Shown: positions 1-10,095 of the stretch, piece after piece
How positions within the stretch are numbered: position 1 is the first letter of the stretch
How the letters are laid out: each line of letters opens with the position of its first letter
Origin: an uncultured Planctomycetaceae bacterium
GTDB taxonomy: Bacteria; Planctomycetota; Planctomycetia; Pirellulales; UBA1268
Length of the DNA stretch: 64,000 nucleotides
NCBI GenBank assembly: GCA_903885565.1
Contig: CAISJI010000232.1
Coordinates: forward strand, 1-64,000
Direction of reading: 5' to 3'
Position numbers and translations under genes: made by a program
The notes under the pieces: model-generated
What the model was told of the DNA's origin: nothing
Databases searched by the model: none
What the model saw: the letters and a program-made list of their open reading frames with translations, nothing else

Positions 1-3000
1 AGCCCAGCTACGCCGTCACCGTGGGTGCCCAAGACCTGACGGTCACTGGCAGCGCCGCTGTCTCCGTCGGCTACACGCTCACAGTCACCGATGTCAACGA
101 CGCCCCCACCGCTGTCGCCCTCACCAACAAGACGACGACCCTCGCAGAAAACACCTCCACCACCGCCCGGATCAAGGTGGCCGATATTCTGGTCACCGAC
201 GATTCGATCGGGACCACCACCTTGAGTCTCACCGGCTCTGACGCGGCCAGTTTTGAGATTCTCAGCTCTGCGCTCTATCTCAAGGCGGGTGTCACGCTCA
301 ACTACGAAGTGAAAAACAGCTACGCCGTCGGGGTAAGCGCTCAGGATCTGACGCTTACCGATAGCAGGCCTGTCACCGCCTCCTACACACTGGCCGTCAC
401 CGACGTCAACGAGGCCCCCACGGCGGTAGCGCTCCTCGACGGGTACCAAGCGAGCCTGCCGGAAAACTTATTTTTCCCGTCGCCGTACAAGGTAGCTGAC
501 ATCGTGGTTGCCGATGATGCCCTCAGCACCAACACGCTCACGCTCTCCGGCACCGATGCCGCCAGCTTCACGATCTCCGGCACAAGCCTCTACCTGAAGC
601 CGGAAGTACCGCTCGACTACGAAGCAAAGAACAGCTACGCCGTCACTGTGGCCGCTCAGGATCCGACGGTCATCGGCAGCACCCCTGTTTCCGTCGGCTA
701 CACGCTCGCCATCACCGACGTCAACGAAGCCCCCACGGCACTGACGCTCGCCAACACGACAGCAAGCCTCGCGGAGAACACCTCGACCACAGCACGCGTC
801 AAGGTGGCCGACATCATCCTTTCCGACGACGCCCTCGGCACCAACATGCTCTCCCTTACCGGTACCGACGCCGCCAGCTTTGAAATCGCCGGCACCGGGC
901 TCTATCTCAAGGCGGGCGTCGCGCTCAACTACGAGGCGAAGAACAGCTATGCCGTCACCGTCAGCGGTGCCGACGCCACAGTACCCGGCAGCAAGCCGGT
1001 TTCCGTCGCCTACATACTCGCCGTCACCGACGTCAACGAGGCTCCCACGGCACTGACGCTGGCCAACAAGATGACGAGCCTCGCGGAAAACACGAGCACA
1101 GCTGTCCGCATCAAGGTCGCCGATATCGTCCTCACCGACGACGCCCTCGGAATGAACAAACTCACCCTCTCCGGCACCGACGCCACCAGCTTCGAAGTCT
1201 CCGGTACGTCGCTCTATCTCAAGGCTGGGGTCGCACTCAACTCCGAAGCGAAGAACAGCTACGCCGTCACCGTGATCGGCCAGGACGCGACGCTCACCGG
1301 CAGCACGCCTGTCACCACCGCCTACACGCTCGCTGTCTCTGACGTCAATGAGGCCCCCACGGGCCTGACGCTCACCAACACGACGGCAGCCCTTGCGGAA
1401 AACACATCCACCACCACCCGTATCAAGGTGGCCGACATCGTCGTTGCCGACGACGCCCTCGGCAGCAATACACTCACCCTCACCGGCGCCGACACCGCCA
1501 GTTTTGAGATCAGCGGCACCGGGCTCTATCTCAAGGCAGGAGTCGGGCTCAACTACGAGTCGCAGACCACCTACGCCGTCACAGTGAGTGCAGTTGATAC
1601 CAGCCTCCCCGGCAGCATTCCCCTCACCACGAACTACAGCCTCACCGTTACCGATATCAACGAGGCTCCGACGTTTGTAGCTCTGACGAACAGAACGCCG
1701 GTTCTTGCGGAGAACACATCCACCACAGCGAGAATCAAAGCAGCCGACTTCACCGTTCTCGATGATGCCCTCGGCTCCAACTCTCTGAGCCTCGGTGGCG
1801 CCGATTCGGCCAGCTTCGAAATCGTCGGCACCGCGCTCTATCTCAAGGCGGGGGTGACGCTCAATTTTGAAGTGAAGAGCAGCTATCTGGTGACACTCAA
1901 CGCAGCCGATTCAACGGTCATCGGCAGCCTGCCCGCCACCGCCGTCTATACGCTCGGTGTTACCGATGTCAACGAAGCCCCGACAGCACTCGCTCTGGCC
2001 AACCAGGCGACCACCTTGGCGGAAAACACGGCCGCCCCGTCCCGGATCAAAGTGGCTGATCTTGTTATCAGCGACGACAAGCTCGGCACCAACACGCTCA
2101 GCCTCACCGGCAGCGACGCCGCCAGCTTTGAGATTGTCGGGAGCGTGCTCTATCTCAAGGCAGGCGTCACGCTCAACTACGAGGCGAAAACCAGCTACGC
2201 CGTCACCGTGGGCCTGCAGGACACGACAGTCACGGGCAGCACGGCGCTCACGGCGGCCTTTACACTTCTCCTCACCGACATCAACGAGGCCCCCACGGGC
2301 ACGGCGTTCGCCAACCAGACACAGTCGCTGGCCGAGAACACGAGCACCGCCGTCAGAATCAAGGTGGCCGACATTGGCGTAACCGACGACTTCCTCGGCA
2401 CCAATTCCCTGAGCCTTTCCGGCACCGATGCCGGCAGTTTCGAGATCAGCGGCACCACGCTCTTCCTCAAGGCTGGTGTCGCGCTCAACTACGAAGCCAG
2501 GGGCATCCTGAGCGTCATCGTCAGCGCCGCCGATGCCACGCTCACCGGAAGCACACCCGCCACTGGCGCCTTTACGCTCCTCGTTACAGACGTCAACGAA
2601 GCCCCCACGTCGCTGACCCTTGCCAACAAGACGACGAGCCTGGCAGAAAACACCAGCACCACCGCCCGGATCAAGGTCGCCGACATCGCCGTCACCGACG
2701 ATGCCCTAGGCACCAACACGCTGACGCTTTCCGGCGCCGACGCCGCGAGTTTTGAGATCACCGGAACGGTTCTTTATCTCAAGGCAGGCGTCACGCTGAA
2801 CTACGAAGCCAAAAACAGCCACGCCGTTACCGTCAGCGCCCAAGACACGACACTCACCGGCAGCACGCCGCTCACCGTGGCCTACACACTTCTCCTCACT
2901 GACGTCAACGAGGCCCCCACGGCCGTCACGCTCACCAACACCACTACAAGCCTGACCGAGAACACAAGCACCGCCACGAGAATCAAGGTGGCCGATATTG

Positions 3001-6000
3001 TGGTCGCCAACGACGCGCTCGGCACCAACACGCTCGCACTTTCAGGCACCGATGCCGCCAGCTTCGAAATCTCCGGCACCACGCTTTATCTCAAGGCGGG
3101 CGTCGCCCTCAACTACGAGGTAAAGAACAGCTACGCGGTCACCGTAAGCGGTCAGGACGCGACGCTCACCGGGAGCACGCCTGTCACCGCCGCTTACGCC
3201 CTTGCCGTCACCGACGTCAACGAATCCCCCACGGCGCTGGCACTTGCCAACAAGACGATGAGCCTGGCGGAAAACACCAGCACGACGGCCCGGATCAAGC
3301 TGACGGACATCGTCGTCACCGACGATGCCCTCGGCACCAACACGCTCACGCTGTCCGGTACCGATGCGGCGAGCTTTGAGATCTCCGGAACCGTTCTTTA
3401 TCTCAAGGCGGGAGTTCCGCTCAACTACGAGGCCAAGAACAGCTATGCCGTCACCGTCACTCTTCAGGACACAACGCTCGTCGGCAGCACGGCACTGCCC
3501 GCCGCCTACACACTTCTCCTCACCGACGTCAACGAAGCCCCAACGGCGCTGACACTGGCCAACAAGACGACGGGCCTGCCGGAGAACACGAGCACCACCG
3601 CGCGGATCAAGCTGGCTGATATCGTCGTGACCGATGACGCCCTCGGCACCAACACGCTCAGCCTCACTGGGGCCGACGCCGCCAGCTTTGAAATCATCAG
3701 CAACGCCCTCTATCTCAAGGCGGGCGTGATACTCAACTTTGAGGCCAGAAACAGCTACACAGTCACCATCAATGCTGCTGATGCCACGATCACCGGTAGC
3801 CAGCCGGCCACCACCGGCTTCGGATTGAGCCTGACGAACGTCAATGAGACACCGACGATCACCTCGAGTGCTGCCGTCAGCGTCGCCGAGAACACCACTT
3901 CGGCAGGCAGCGTCACCGGAACCGATCCCGATGCCGGCACGACCCTCGCCTACAGTCTTGTCGGAGGAGTTGACGCCGCGCAGTTCTCCATCGATTCCGT
4001 CACGGGAGCTCTCTCCTTCCTCAAAGCCCCCAACTTCGAACTCCCGACCGACGATGGCGCGAACACCATCTACAACCTGACGGTGCAGGTCAGCGACGGA
4101 ACCCTCAAGGCAACGCAGAATCTGGCAATCACCGTCACCGATGTGGCTGAGATTCCCTCCGTGGCCATCAACCCCACCACAGCAACGGTCAAGAAGGGGG
4201 GCACTGTGCTCTACACCTTCACGCTCAGCGAACCCTCAACCACCTTCACTGCCGGTGACGTCTACCCGATCGGCGGAACGGTCAGTGGCTTCACCAAGAC
4301 CGGCACGATGACCTACACGGCCCTCTTCACGCCGGAGGACAACGCGACCAAGTCAGGCTACGTGGTGGTTTACGACAACACCTTCACCAACGCCGCCGGC
4401 ACAGGCAATCGCAGCCCCAACGGCTATGTCATCAGCTTCGTGACGATCGACACCGCCGCTCCCACCCTTACCATCACCTCCGACAGGAAAACGCTATCGA
4501 AGGGACAAACGGCGGCCTACACCTTCACGCTGAGCGAACCGACAACCTCCTTCACGGAGGCCGATGTCTTTGCCGTGAATGGCGCCATCTCCAATTTCAC
4601 CGCCGTCAGCAGCACAATCTACACTGCCACGCTCACCCCCCAGGTCGGCTTCAACGGAACAGGCTACGTCGTGGTCTACGACAATGCCTTCTACGACGCT
4701 TTTGGAAATGGGAACACCAGCACCGGCGGCGCCGTCATCAACGCCGTCAGCATCGACACAGTTTCCCCCTCGATCACCGTCAAGCCAGACAAGACGATGG
4801 TGAAGAAGGGGGAGACGGTGCTCTACACATTCACGCTGAGCGAGGCCTCGACCACGTTCGCCGCCGGCGATGTCTACCCCATCAACGGCATCGTCTCGAG
4901 CTTCACGACCCTCAGCAGCACGCTCTACACCTGCGTCTTCACCCCGACTGCCAATCTCACCGGCACCGGCTATGTGGTGGTGTATGACAACACCTTCAGC
5001 GACACGGCCGGCAACGGGAACGTCAGCACCGGCGGATATGTGCTCACCAGCGTCTCGATAGACACCACTCCGCCGACCGTCTCCATCGCCGCCGACCGGC
5101 AGGCGGCGAAGAAGGGGGACGCGGTCAACATCACCATCACGCTCAGCGAGGCCTCCCCGAATCTCACCGCCTCCAGCCTCCAGGTGACCAACGGCACGCT
5201 GGCCCCGCTGACAAAGGTCACCGCCACCACCTACACCACGGTCTTCAACCCTGCCGTGAATGTCACCGGAACGGGATCGATCAGGGTGCTCGACAATGCC
5301 TTCACCGATACTTTTGGCAACGGCAATACCGCCAGCAACCTGATCTCTGTATCGCTCGACACGGCCCCACCAACCGTGACCATCACCTCCGACAAGACCG
5401 CGCTCAAGGCGGGAGAGACGGCGACATTCACGTTCAAGCTCAGCAAACCGTCGACCACGTTCGCCGCGGCTGATGTCTTCCCGAACAACGGCACGGTGAA
5501 CAGCTTCAAGGCGATCGACAGCACCACCTACAGCACCGTCTTCACACCGACGGCCAACTTCACCGGCAACGGCACCGTCGTCGTCTACGACAACACGTTC
5601 ACCGACCTCGTCGGCAACGGCAATGCCTCCTCCGGCGGCGCCGTGATCGCCAGCCTGCCGGTCGACACGCTCCCTCCCACCGTCACGATCACCACCGACA
5701 GGACGCTGCTCAAGAGCGGGGAGACGGCACTCTTTACGATCACGCTCAGCGAGGCCTCGACCACCTTTACGCAGGCCTCCATCACCCCCAGCGGCGGCAA
5801 ATTGTCTGCCTTCACCCAGCTGAGCAGCACCCAATATCGGGTGCTCTTCACTCCGACGGCGAAGACAACCACCACCGGCAGTGTGTCCGTGAAGAACAGC
5901 GTCTTCACTGATCTTATCGGCAACCGCAACACCGGCCCGGGCACATCGACCTCCAAGACGATATCGATCGACACCAAAAACGCGAGAAAGCCGACCGACA

Positions 6001-6008
6001 GGTTCTGA
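1..6008 (+). CDS. Giant cadherin-repeat / Ig-like surface protein, 5' end outside the window
   Basis: Open from the first complete codon at base 3 to TGA at 6006-6008, so at least about 2,000 residues with the N-terminus missing. The visible part holds 12 very similar cadherin-like repeats of about 104 residues. Each starts near DVNEAPT, contains LAENTSTTARIKVADI and DDALGTNTLTLSG, and ends in LKAGVTLNYEAKNSYAVTV. A thirteenth, divergent cadherin repeat (VSVAENTTSAGSVTGTDPDAG) follows near 3840-4140. Six bacterial Ig-like repeats of about 100 residues then run to the end, each opening with VTITSDKTxLKxGET and carrying TGYVVVYDNTF. No membrane anchor or sorting signal is visible at the C-terminus, which ends KNARKPTDRF. 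Repeats of this kind are typical of calcium-stabilised surface or secreted adhesins; adhesion is inferred, not shown. The high DNA identity between repeats suggests recent duplication or gene conversion. Confidence 0.9.
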   Translation, partial: PSYAVTVGAQDLTVTGSAAVSVGYTLTVTDVNDAPTAVALTNKTTTLAENTSTTARIKVADILVTDDSIGTTTLSLTGSDAASFEILSSALYLKAGVTLNYEVKNSYAVGVSAQDLTLTDSRPVTASYTLAVTDVNEAPTAVALLDGYQASLPENLFFPSPYKVADIVVADDALSTNTLTLSGTDAASFTISGTSLYLKPEVPLDYEAKNSYAVTVAAQDPTVIGSTPVSVGYTLAITDVNEAPTALTLANTTASLAENTSTTARVKVADIILSDDALGTNMLSLTGTDAASFEIAGTGLYLKAGVALNYEAKNSYAVTVSGADATVPGSKPVSVAYILAVTDVNEAPTALTLANKMTSLAENTSTAVRIKVADIVLTDDALGMNKLTLSGTDATSFEVSGTSLYLKAGVALNSEAKNSYAVTVIGQDATLTGSTPVTTAYTLAVSDVNEAPTGLTLTNTTAALAENTSTTTRIKVADIVVADDALGSNTLTLTGADTASFEISGTGLYLKAGVGLNYESQTTYAVTVSAVDTSLPGSIPLTTNYSLTVTDINEAPTFVALTNRTPVLAENTSTTARIKAADFTVLDDALGSNSLSLGGADSASFEIVGTALYLKAGVTLNFEVKSSYLVTLNAADSTVIGSLPATAVYTLGVTDVNEAPTALALANQATTLAENTAAPSRIKVADLVISDDKLGTNTLSLTGSDAASFEIVGSVLYLKAGVTLNYEAKTSYAVTVGLQDTTVTGSTALTAAFTLLLTDINEAPTGTAFANQTQSLAENTSTAVRIKVADIGVTDDFLGTNSLSLSGTDAGSFEISGTTLFLKAGVALNYEARGILSVIVSAADATLTGSTPATGAFTLLVTDVNEAPTSLTLANKTTSLAENTSTTARIKVADIAVTDDALGTNTLTLSGADAASFEITGTVLYLKAGVTLNYEAKNSHAVTVSAQDTTLTGSTPLTVAYTLLLTDVNEAPTAVTLTNTTTSLTENTSTATRIKVADIVVANDALGTNTLALSGTDAASFEISGTTLYLKAGVALNYEVKNSYAVTVSGQDATLTGSTPVTAAYALAVTDVNESPTALALANKTMSLAENTSTTARIKLTDIVVTDDALGTNTLTLSGTDAASFEISGTVLYLKAGVPLNYEAKNSYAVTVTLQDTTLVGSTALPAAYTLLLTDVNEAPTALTLANKTTGLPENTSTTARIKLADIVVTDDALGTNTLSLTGADAASFEIISNALYLKAGVILNFEARNSYTVTINAADATITGSQPATTGFGLSLTNVNETPTITSSAAVSVAENTTSAGSVTGTDPDAGTTLAYSLVGGVDAAQFSIDSVTGALSFLKAPNFELPTDDGANTIYNLTVQVSDGTLKATQNLAITVTDVAEIPSVAINPTTATVKKGGTVLYTFTLSEPSTTFTAGDVYPIGGTVSGFTKTGTMTYTALFTPEDNATKSGYVVVYDNTFTNAAGTGNRSPNGYVISFVTIDTAAPTLTITSDRKTLSKGQTAAYTFTLSEPTTSFTEADVFAVNGAISNFTAVSSTIYTATLTPQVGFNGTGYVVVYDNAFYDAFGNGNTSTGGAVINAVSIDTVSPSITVKPDKTMVKKGETVLYTFTLSEASTTFAAGDVYPINGIVSSFTTLSSTLYTCVFTPTANLTGTGYVVVYDNTFSDTAGNGNVSTGGYVLTSVSIDTTPPTVSIAADRQAAKKGDAVNITITLSEASPNLTASSLQVTNGTLAPLTKVTATTYTTVFNPAVNVTGTGSIRVLDNAFTDTFGNGNTASNLISVSLDTAPPTVTITSDKTALKAGETATFTFKLSKPSTTFAAADVFPNNGTVNSFKAIDSTTYSTVFTPTANFTGNGTVVVYDNTFTDLVGNGNASSGGAVIASLPVDTLPPTVTITTDRTLLKSGETALFTITLSEASTTFTQASITPSGGKLSAFTQLSSTQYRVLFTPTAKTTTTGSVSVKNSVFTDLIGNRNTGPGTSTSKTISIDTKNARKPTDRF
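3..3835 (+). repeat. Tandem coding repeats of about 312 bp (cadherin units)
   Basis: Twelve consecutive units of about 312-315 bp recur in the same frame. Landmarks are GACGTCAACGA followed by gcccccac, and the run TATCTCAAGGC that recurs in almost every unit (for example near 276, 904, 1217, 1528, 1840, 2153). The protein units differ by only a minority of residues. The array probably extends upstream of the window. This is the sort of repeat that short-read assembly can collapse, so the true copy number may be higher. Confidence 0.85.
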
Positions 6009-6131
6009 TCCAGCTGGGGCCGCCCGCTGACAGAAGTGGGTTTTCGGGTTTATTTGCCTACACAAAAAAAACATTGGCACGCACGGTGCTGCTGATGGTG
6101 GTTCCGGTTTCTTTCTTCCAAGAGGTGTGCA

Positions 6132-6521
6132 GTGGCAAGTGCAGATGTGACAGCAGAACAGGGTCTCCGGGGCCCCGAGGGCGATTCGGCGGCCAGGAGC
6201 GAGCAGGCGAACCCTGCTCGAACCGGAATCGAAGTCAACGATTCCAAATGTGTCGCCAGCTATTCCAATTTCTGCCGCGTGACCGGCACGCCCGAGGAAT
6301 TGATTGTCGATTTCGGGCTCAACAAACAGGTCACCAACGAGACGGCCGAGCCGATCGACATCTCGCAGCGGATCATCGTCAATTTCTTCACTGCCAAGCG
6401 GCTGCTCGCAGCCCTGCACATGGCGGTGCAGCGGCATGAGGCGGCATTCGGCGTGCTGGAGACAGACGTGCAGAAGCGGGTTGTCGGCACCACCGCCGCG
6501 CGGCGCGGCTCACGGGCCTGA
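6132..6521 (+). CDS. DUF3467 family protein
   Basis: A 129-residue soluble protein. The middle (about residues 40-110) matches the DUF3467 pattern: ASYSNFCRVTGTPEELIVDF, then a SQRIIVNFFTAKRLLAAL segment, then a helix ending with a short FGVLE motif. The first 35 residues are low-complexity and polar. I chose the GTG at 6132 because an AGAGGTG Shine-Dalgarno lies a few bases upstream. The family has no established biochemical role that I know of; its members are small cytoplasmic proteins common in planctomycetes and other bacteria. It is followed by a strong hairpin at 6536-6568, so it is probably a single-gene unit. Confidence 0.85.
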   Translation: MASADVTAEQGLRGPEGDSAARSEQANPARTGIEVNDSKCVASYSNFCRVTGTPEELIVDFGLNKQVTNETAEPIDISQRIIVNFFTAKRLLAALHMAVQRHEAAFGVLETDVQKRVVGTTAARRGSRA

Positions 6522-6535
6522 GCGTAACGGGCATT

Positions 6536-6568
6536 CCGCCTGCGCAGCACCTCCTGCTGCGCAGGCGG
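6536..6568 (+). terminator. 14-bp perfect hairpin after the DUF3467 gene
   Basis: CCGCCTGCGCAGCA and TGCTGCGCAGGCGG pair perfectly around a CCTCC loop, 14 bases after the stop codon of the upstream gene. No T-run follows, so it is either a U-tract-poor terminator or an mRNA-stabilising structure. Confidence 0.6.
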
Positions 6569-6709
6569 CAGCCGTGCCACCGCCGCGTGGCCCCTCCTTT
6601 TACACGCTCCGCCGCGTCCTCGGCGATTTCCGCTTCCGGACTTCTCCGATTGGACTCCCGGCCGCGACTATGCGACTCTTCTTCCAGGTCGCCACCGCGG
6701 GGAATCGGC

Positions 6710-8464
6710 ATGACACGCTCAACAGGCCAGACCGGCTCGACGCAGACCACAAGCCTGCCCGATGCCTCAGTCCACGCTTCTGGCGCTGCCTCTCCAGCGC
6801 CCAGCACACCCCTGCTCATCCAGAGGCTCCTCGATCCCGCCGCCTATCCCCACCCGACCGGCCCGATCCGCCTCGTCGAAACCCACATCTCCTGGGTGCT
6901 CCTCACCGGCCCGTTCGTCTACAAACTCAAAAAACCGGTGGCGCTTGGATACCTCGATTTTTCCTCGCTGGAACGCCGGGCCCACTTCTGCCGCGAAGAG
7001 GTGCGACTCAATCAGCGATTCGCCCCCCAGCTCTATCTCGAGGCCCTGCCGATCACCGGATCCTGCGAACACCCGCAGATCGGCGGCTCGGGCGAGCCGA
7101 TCGAATGGGCCGTCAAGCTCGTGCAGTTTGACGACGAGGACCAACTCGACCGCCGCCTTGCCGCGTCGCGACTCTCGGTGACTGATTGCCAAGCGGTCGG
7201 TGCCGAAATCGCCCGCATCCACGCCCGCCTCGACGCCGCCAGCCCTGCCGGCCCCTTCGGCTCCCCCGCAGGGGTGTTTGCGATAGCTGAAATCAATCTC
7301 AACCAACTCCGCACCTGCCGGCCCGACACCTCTCATCGTGTCGACGCCCTTGAACATTGGCTCAGGCATCAACTGCTGGAGGAGCGTCCCGCCGGCACCC
7401 GCGCTGCCATGCTGGCCCGCCTCGCCGCCGGAAAAGTGCGCGAGTGCCATGGCGATCTCCATCTGGCCAACATTGTTTTTTCTCACGAAGAACTGACCCC
7501 CTTCGACTCGATCGAGTTCAACCCCGCCCTCCGCTGGATCGATGTGGCCAGCGATATCGCCTTCCTCGGAATGGATCTCGAATCGCGCGGCCGCCCCGAT
7601 CTCGCAGCCCACGCCACCAACGCCTGGATCGAAACATCAAACGACCACGGTGCCACCGCCGTGCTCCCTCTCTACAAGGTTGCCCGGGCTCTCGTCCGCG
7701 CCGCAGTCGCCGCCGTCCGGGGCAGTCAGGTGAATCAGCCGACTGCAGCTGGCAGCCAGCCCCCGGTACACCATCCTCCCTCCAGCGGAGCTGCCGGCGC
7801 TCCTCCAGCCGACACCGATCGCTATCTGGCCCTCGCCGAGCGCCTCATGCAGCCGCCAAAGCCGCAGCTGATCGTCACCAGCGGCGTCTCCGGCAGCGGC
7901 AAGACGACAGTCACCACGGAACTTGTCGGCGGGCTTGGCGCCGTGCGGCTCCGCAGCGACGTCGAACGCAAACGCCTCGCCGGGATGGCCGCCACCGCCC
8001 GCCCCGCCGATTCTCTCCAGACAGATTCGCTCTACAGCCCCGCCTCCACCGAGCAGGTGTACGAGCTTCTGGAAACACTGGCCCGCACGCTGCTCGCCGC
8101 TGGCAGCAGTGTCATCATCGACGCCGCCTGCAACACCCGGCGGCAACGCGAGCGCTTCACAACCCTCGCCCGCGACACAGGCACGCCGCTGGTGTGGCTC
8201 GATTTCTCGCTGCCGGCTGAGGTTGTGTTGGCCCGGGTCGCTGCCCGCGCGGCGGCTGGCACCGATGCCTCCGATGCCTCCGCGGCCGTCGTGCAGGCCC
8301 AACTGGCGGCCCGAGAGGCGCTCGATCGGGAGGAGCTTCTGCGTGCCGCCCCCCCGGGAGGCTCTGCCGCCACTCAGATCAGACTCGATTCCCCCGCGAA
8401 AGTCTCGCCTGAGGCGATTGCCCAACTGGTACAACGCCTCAGGGGTGAACCCGCCCCCGCGTGA
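6710..8464 (+). CDS. Two-domain kinase: aminoglycoside-phosphotransferase-like domain fused to AAA/P-loop domain
   Basis: 584 residues from the ATG at 6710, which has GGGGAA just upstream; an in-frame start at 6587 would add an implausible Ser/Arg-rich leader. Residues about 30-340 are APH-like (COG2187 type): HGDLHLANIVF at about 247 is the catalytic loop, and DSIEFNPALRWIDVASDIAF carries the metal-binding acidic residue. Residues about 388-580 form a P-loop domain (COG0645 type) with Walker A GVSGSGKTTVT near 393. This fusion is a known family of predicted kinases; the substrate is unknown and antibiotic resistance should not be assumed. An Ala/Pro/Gly-rich linker (about 345-375) joins the halves. 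The next gene starts at or just after this stop, so the two are probably co-transcribed. Confidence 0.85.
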   Translation: MTRSTGQTGSTQTTSLPDASVHASGAASPAPSTPLLIQRLLDPAAYPHPTGPIRLVETHISWVLLTGPFVYKLKKPVALGYLDFSSLERRAHFCREEVRLNQRFAPQLYLEALPITGSCEHPQIGGSGEPIEWAVKLVQFDDEDQLDRRLAASRLSVTDCQAVGAEIARIHARLDAASPAGPFGSPAGVFAIAEINLNQLRTCRPDTSHRVDALEHWLRHQLLEERPAGTRAAMLARLAAGKVRECHGDLHLANIVFSHEELTPFDSIEFNPALRWIDVASDIAFLGMDLESRGRPDLAAHATNAWIETSNDHGATAVLPLYKVARALVRAAVAAVRGSQVNQPTAAGSQPPVHHPPSSGAAGAPPADTDRYLALAERLMQPPKPQLIVTSGVSGSGKTTVTTELVGGLGAVRLRSDVERKRLAGMAATARPADSLQTDSLYSPASTEQVYELLETLARTLLAAGSSVIIDAACNTRRQRERFTTLARDTGTPLVWLDFSLPAEVVLARVAARAAAGTDASDASAAVVQAQLAAREALDREELLRAAPPGGSAATQIRLDSPAKVSPEAIAQLVQRLRGEPAPA

Positions 8465-8511
8465 GCCTACTGCTCAGGCCGACTCCTTTTCCGCGCCACG
8501 CACAAGCTCCG

Positions 8512-9813
8512 ATGCCTCCATTCTCCCCCACACACTGGCAGACGCACGCAGAGACGCCCGACGACGTGGTCGCCCGCCTGAAAAGCGGCATGAACGTGTT
8601 CATTCACGGCGCGGCAGCCACCCCCACGCCACTGCTTGAGGCGCTCGCTCGGCGCAGCGATCTGGAAAACGTGCGGCTTTGGCACCTTCACCTGGAAGGG
8701 CCCGTGCCGTTTGCCGATCCCGCGCACGCTGCACACCTGCGGTCGGTCTCGCTCTTCACCGGCCCGAGCCTGCGCTCGATGGTCAATGAAGGCCACGCCG
8801 ATTTCGTGCCGGTTTTTCTCTCTGACATCCCCAGCCTCTTTACCAGCGGCCAGGTGCGGCTCGATGCGGCAATTGTGCAGCTCTCTCCCCCCGATCGCCA
8901 CGGCCTCTGCACACTCGGGACATCGATCGATGCCGCCAGAGCAGCAGTCGACACTGCGGGGATCGTGCTCGCCGAGATCAATGCCGCGATGCCCCGCACC
9001 CATGGCCACTCCGCCGTGCCGCTTGCCAGCGTGACTGCCTTCTGCACGACTGACCGGCCACTGCCGACCCGGCCGGCCCATCCCCCGTCGGCCGTCACCT
9101 CTGCCATCGGCGAACAGGTGGCGAATCTGGTGGAGGATGGGGCCTGCCTCCAGCTGGGGATCGGCGCGATCCCCGATGCCGTGCTGAGCCGCCTGGGCAA
9201 CCGGCACGATCTCGGCATCCACACCGAAATGTTTTCCGACAATGTCGTGCCGCTGGTGGAAGGGGGCGTGATCACCAACCGGCTCAAGACGATCCATCCG
9301 GGGCGGATTGTGACCAGCTTTGTCGCCGGATCGCCGCGGCTGTTTGAGTTTGTCAACGACAACCCGCTGGTCGAATTCCATCCCTGCGACCGCACCAACG
9401 ACACGCTTGCCATCCGTAAAAACGACCGCACCACCGCAATCAATTCGGCACTGCAGATCGATCTCACCGGGCAGGTGTGCGCTGATTCAATCGGCCATGC
9501 GATCCATTCGGGGATCGGCGGGCAGATGGATTTCATGCGGGGAGCTGCGATGAGCCGGGGGGGCAAGCCGATCATCGCCCTCCCCGCCACCGCCGCCGGC
9601 GGCACGATCTCGCGGATCGTGTCAGAACTCAATCCGGGCGCCGGCGTCGTTACGACCAGAGGCCATGTCCACTGGGTGGTGACCGAATATGGGGCGGTGA
9701 ACCTTCACGGCCGCACACTCTCCGAACGGGGCCAACTCCTCATCTCGATCGCCCACCCCGATTTCCGGGCGGACCTGACCGACCGGCTCAGGCAGCTCAA
9801 AAGGTTTGTGTAG
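8512..9813 (+). CDS. Acetyl-CoA hydrolase / 4-hydroxybutyrate CoA-transferase family protein
   Basis: 433 residues from ATG 8512. A GTG at 8461 in the same frame would overlap the upstream stop by 4 bases and add 17 residues. I prefer 8512 because the extra residues look non-conserved and the catalytic glutamate then falls at position 239, close to Glu238 of the Clostridium aminobutyricum enzyme (recalled, not checked). Family signatures: KSGMNVFIHGAAATPTPLL near the start, GIHTEMFSDNVVPLVEGG containing that Glu, and GIGGQMDFMRGA followed by ALPATAAGG in the C-terminal half. The reaction is transfer of CoA between acyl-CoA and a carboxylate, or hydrolysis; which one cannot be told from sequence. 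It is cytoplasmic and directly upstream of the hydrogenase operon, but separated from it by 353 bases with a hairpin and a promoter candidate. Confidence 0.88.
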   Translation: MPPFSPTHWQTHAETPDDVVARLKSGMNVFIHGAAATPTPLLEALARRSDLENVRLWHLHLEGPVPFADPAHAAHLRSVSLFTGPSLRSMVNEGHADFVPVFLSDIPSLFTSGQVRLDAAIVQLSPPDRHGLCTLGTSIDAARAAVDTAGIVLAEINAAMPRTHGHSAVPLASVTAFCTTDRPLPTRPAHPPSAVTSAIGEQVANLVEDGACLQLGIGAIPDAVLSRLGNRHDLGIHTEMFSDNVVPLVEGGVITNRLKTIHPGRIVTSFVAGSPRLFEFVNDNPLVEFHPCDRTNDTLAIRKNDRTTAINSALQIDLTGQVCADSIGHAIHSGIGGQMDFMRGAAMSRGGKPIIALPATAAGGTISRIVSELNPGAGVVTTRGHVHWVVTEYGAVNLHGRTLSERGQLLISIAHPDFRADLTDRLRQLKRFV

Positions 9814-9856
9814 CTGTCTTCACGCGGCGCGGGCCCTCCTGTGTCCCGCTTCGCTT

Positions 9857-9874
9857 GGTCGCCCCGTCGGGCGA
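9857..9874 (+). terminator. Hairpin candidate terminator after the CoA-transferase gene
   Basis: Perfect 7-bp stem GTCGCCC/GGGCGAC with a CGTC loop, 44 bases past the stop codon. No T-tract follows, so its role as a terminator is tentative. Confidence 0.4.
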
Positions 9875-10095
9875 CTGATAACCCGGGCCTCCAGCCCTTT
9901 CCTCAGCCTTGGGGCAGGCGGCACACCACGGGAGTCCGATCTGCTCAAACGCACAGCCCCGCCAAACCGGTTGACGGAGGCGGAGGGATCGGCGAACGCT
10001 TGAGGAGCACCGAAACGCTGCGGCCAAGTGACGAAACCAGTGCCGTCCCGCAGCCGATGCACCGCGGAAGGCTAACCGGAACTCGGAAAAAAGCT

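Noticed and set aside
4494-6437. Open frame of 647 codons on the minus strand across the end of the cadherin gene
   Set aside because: It is antisense to clear Ig-like repeats and the DUF3467 gene, is Gly/Arg/Asp-rich and shows no family motif or SD.
6587-6709. Longer N-terminus for the double kinase
   Set aside because: The extension is Ser/Arg-rich, not family-like, and would start 19 bases after a strong hairpin; ATG 6710 has a better ribosome site.
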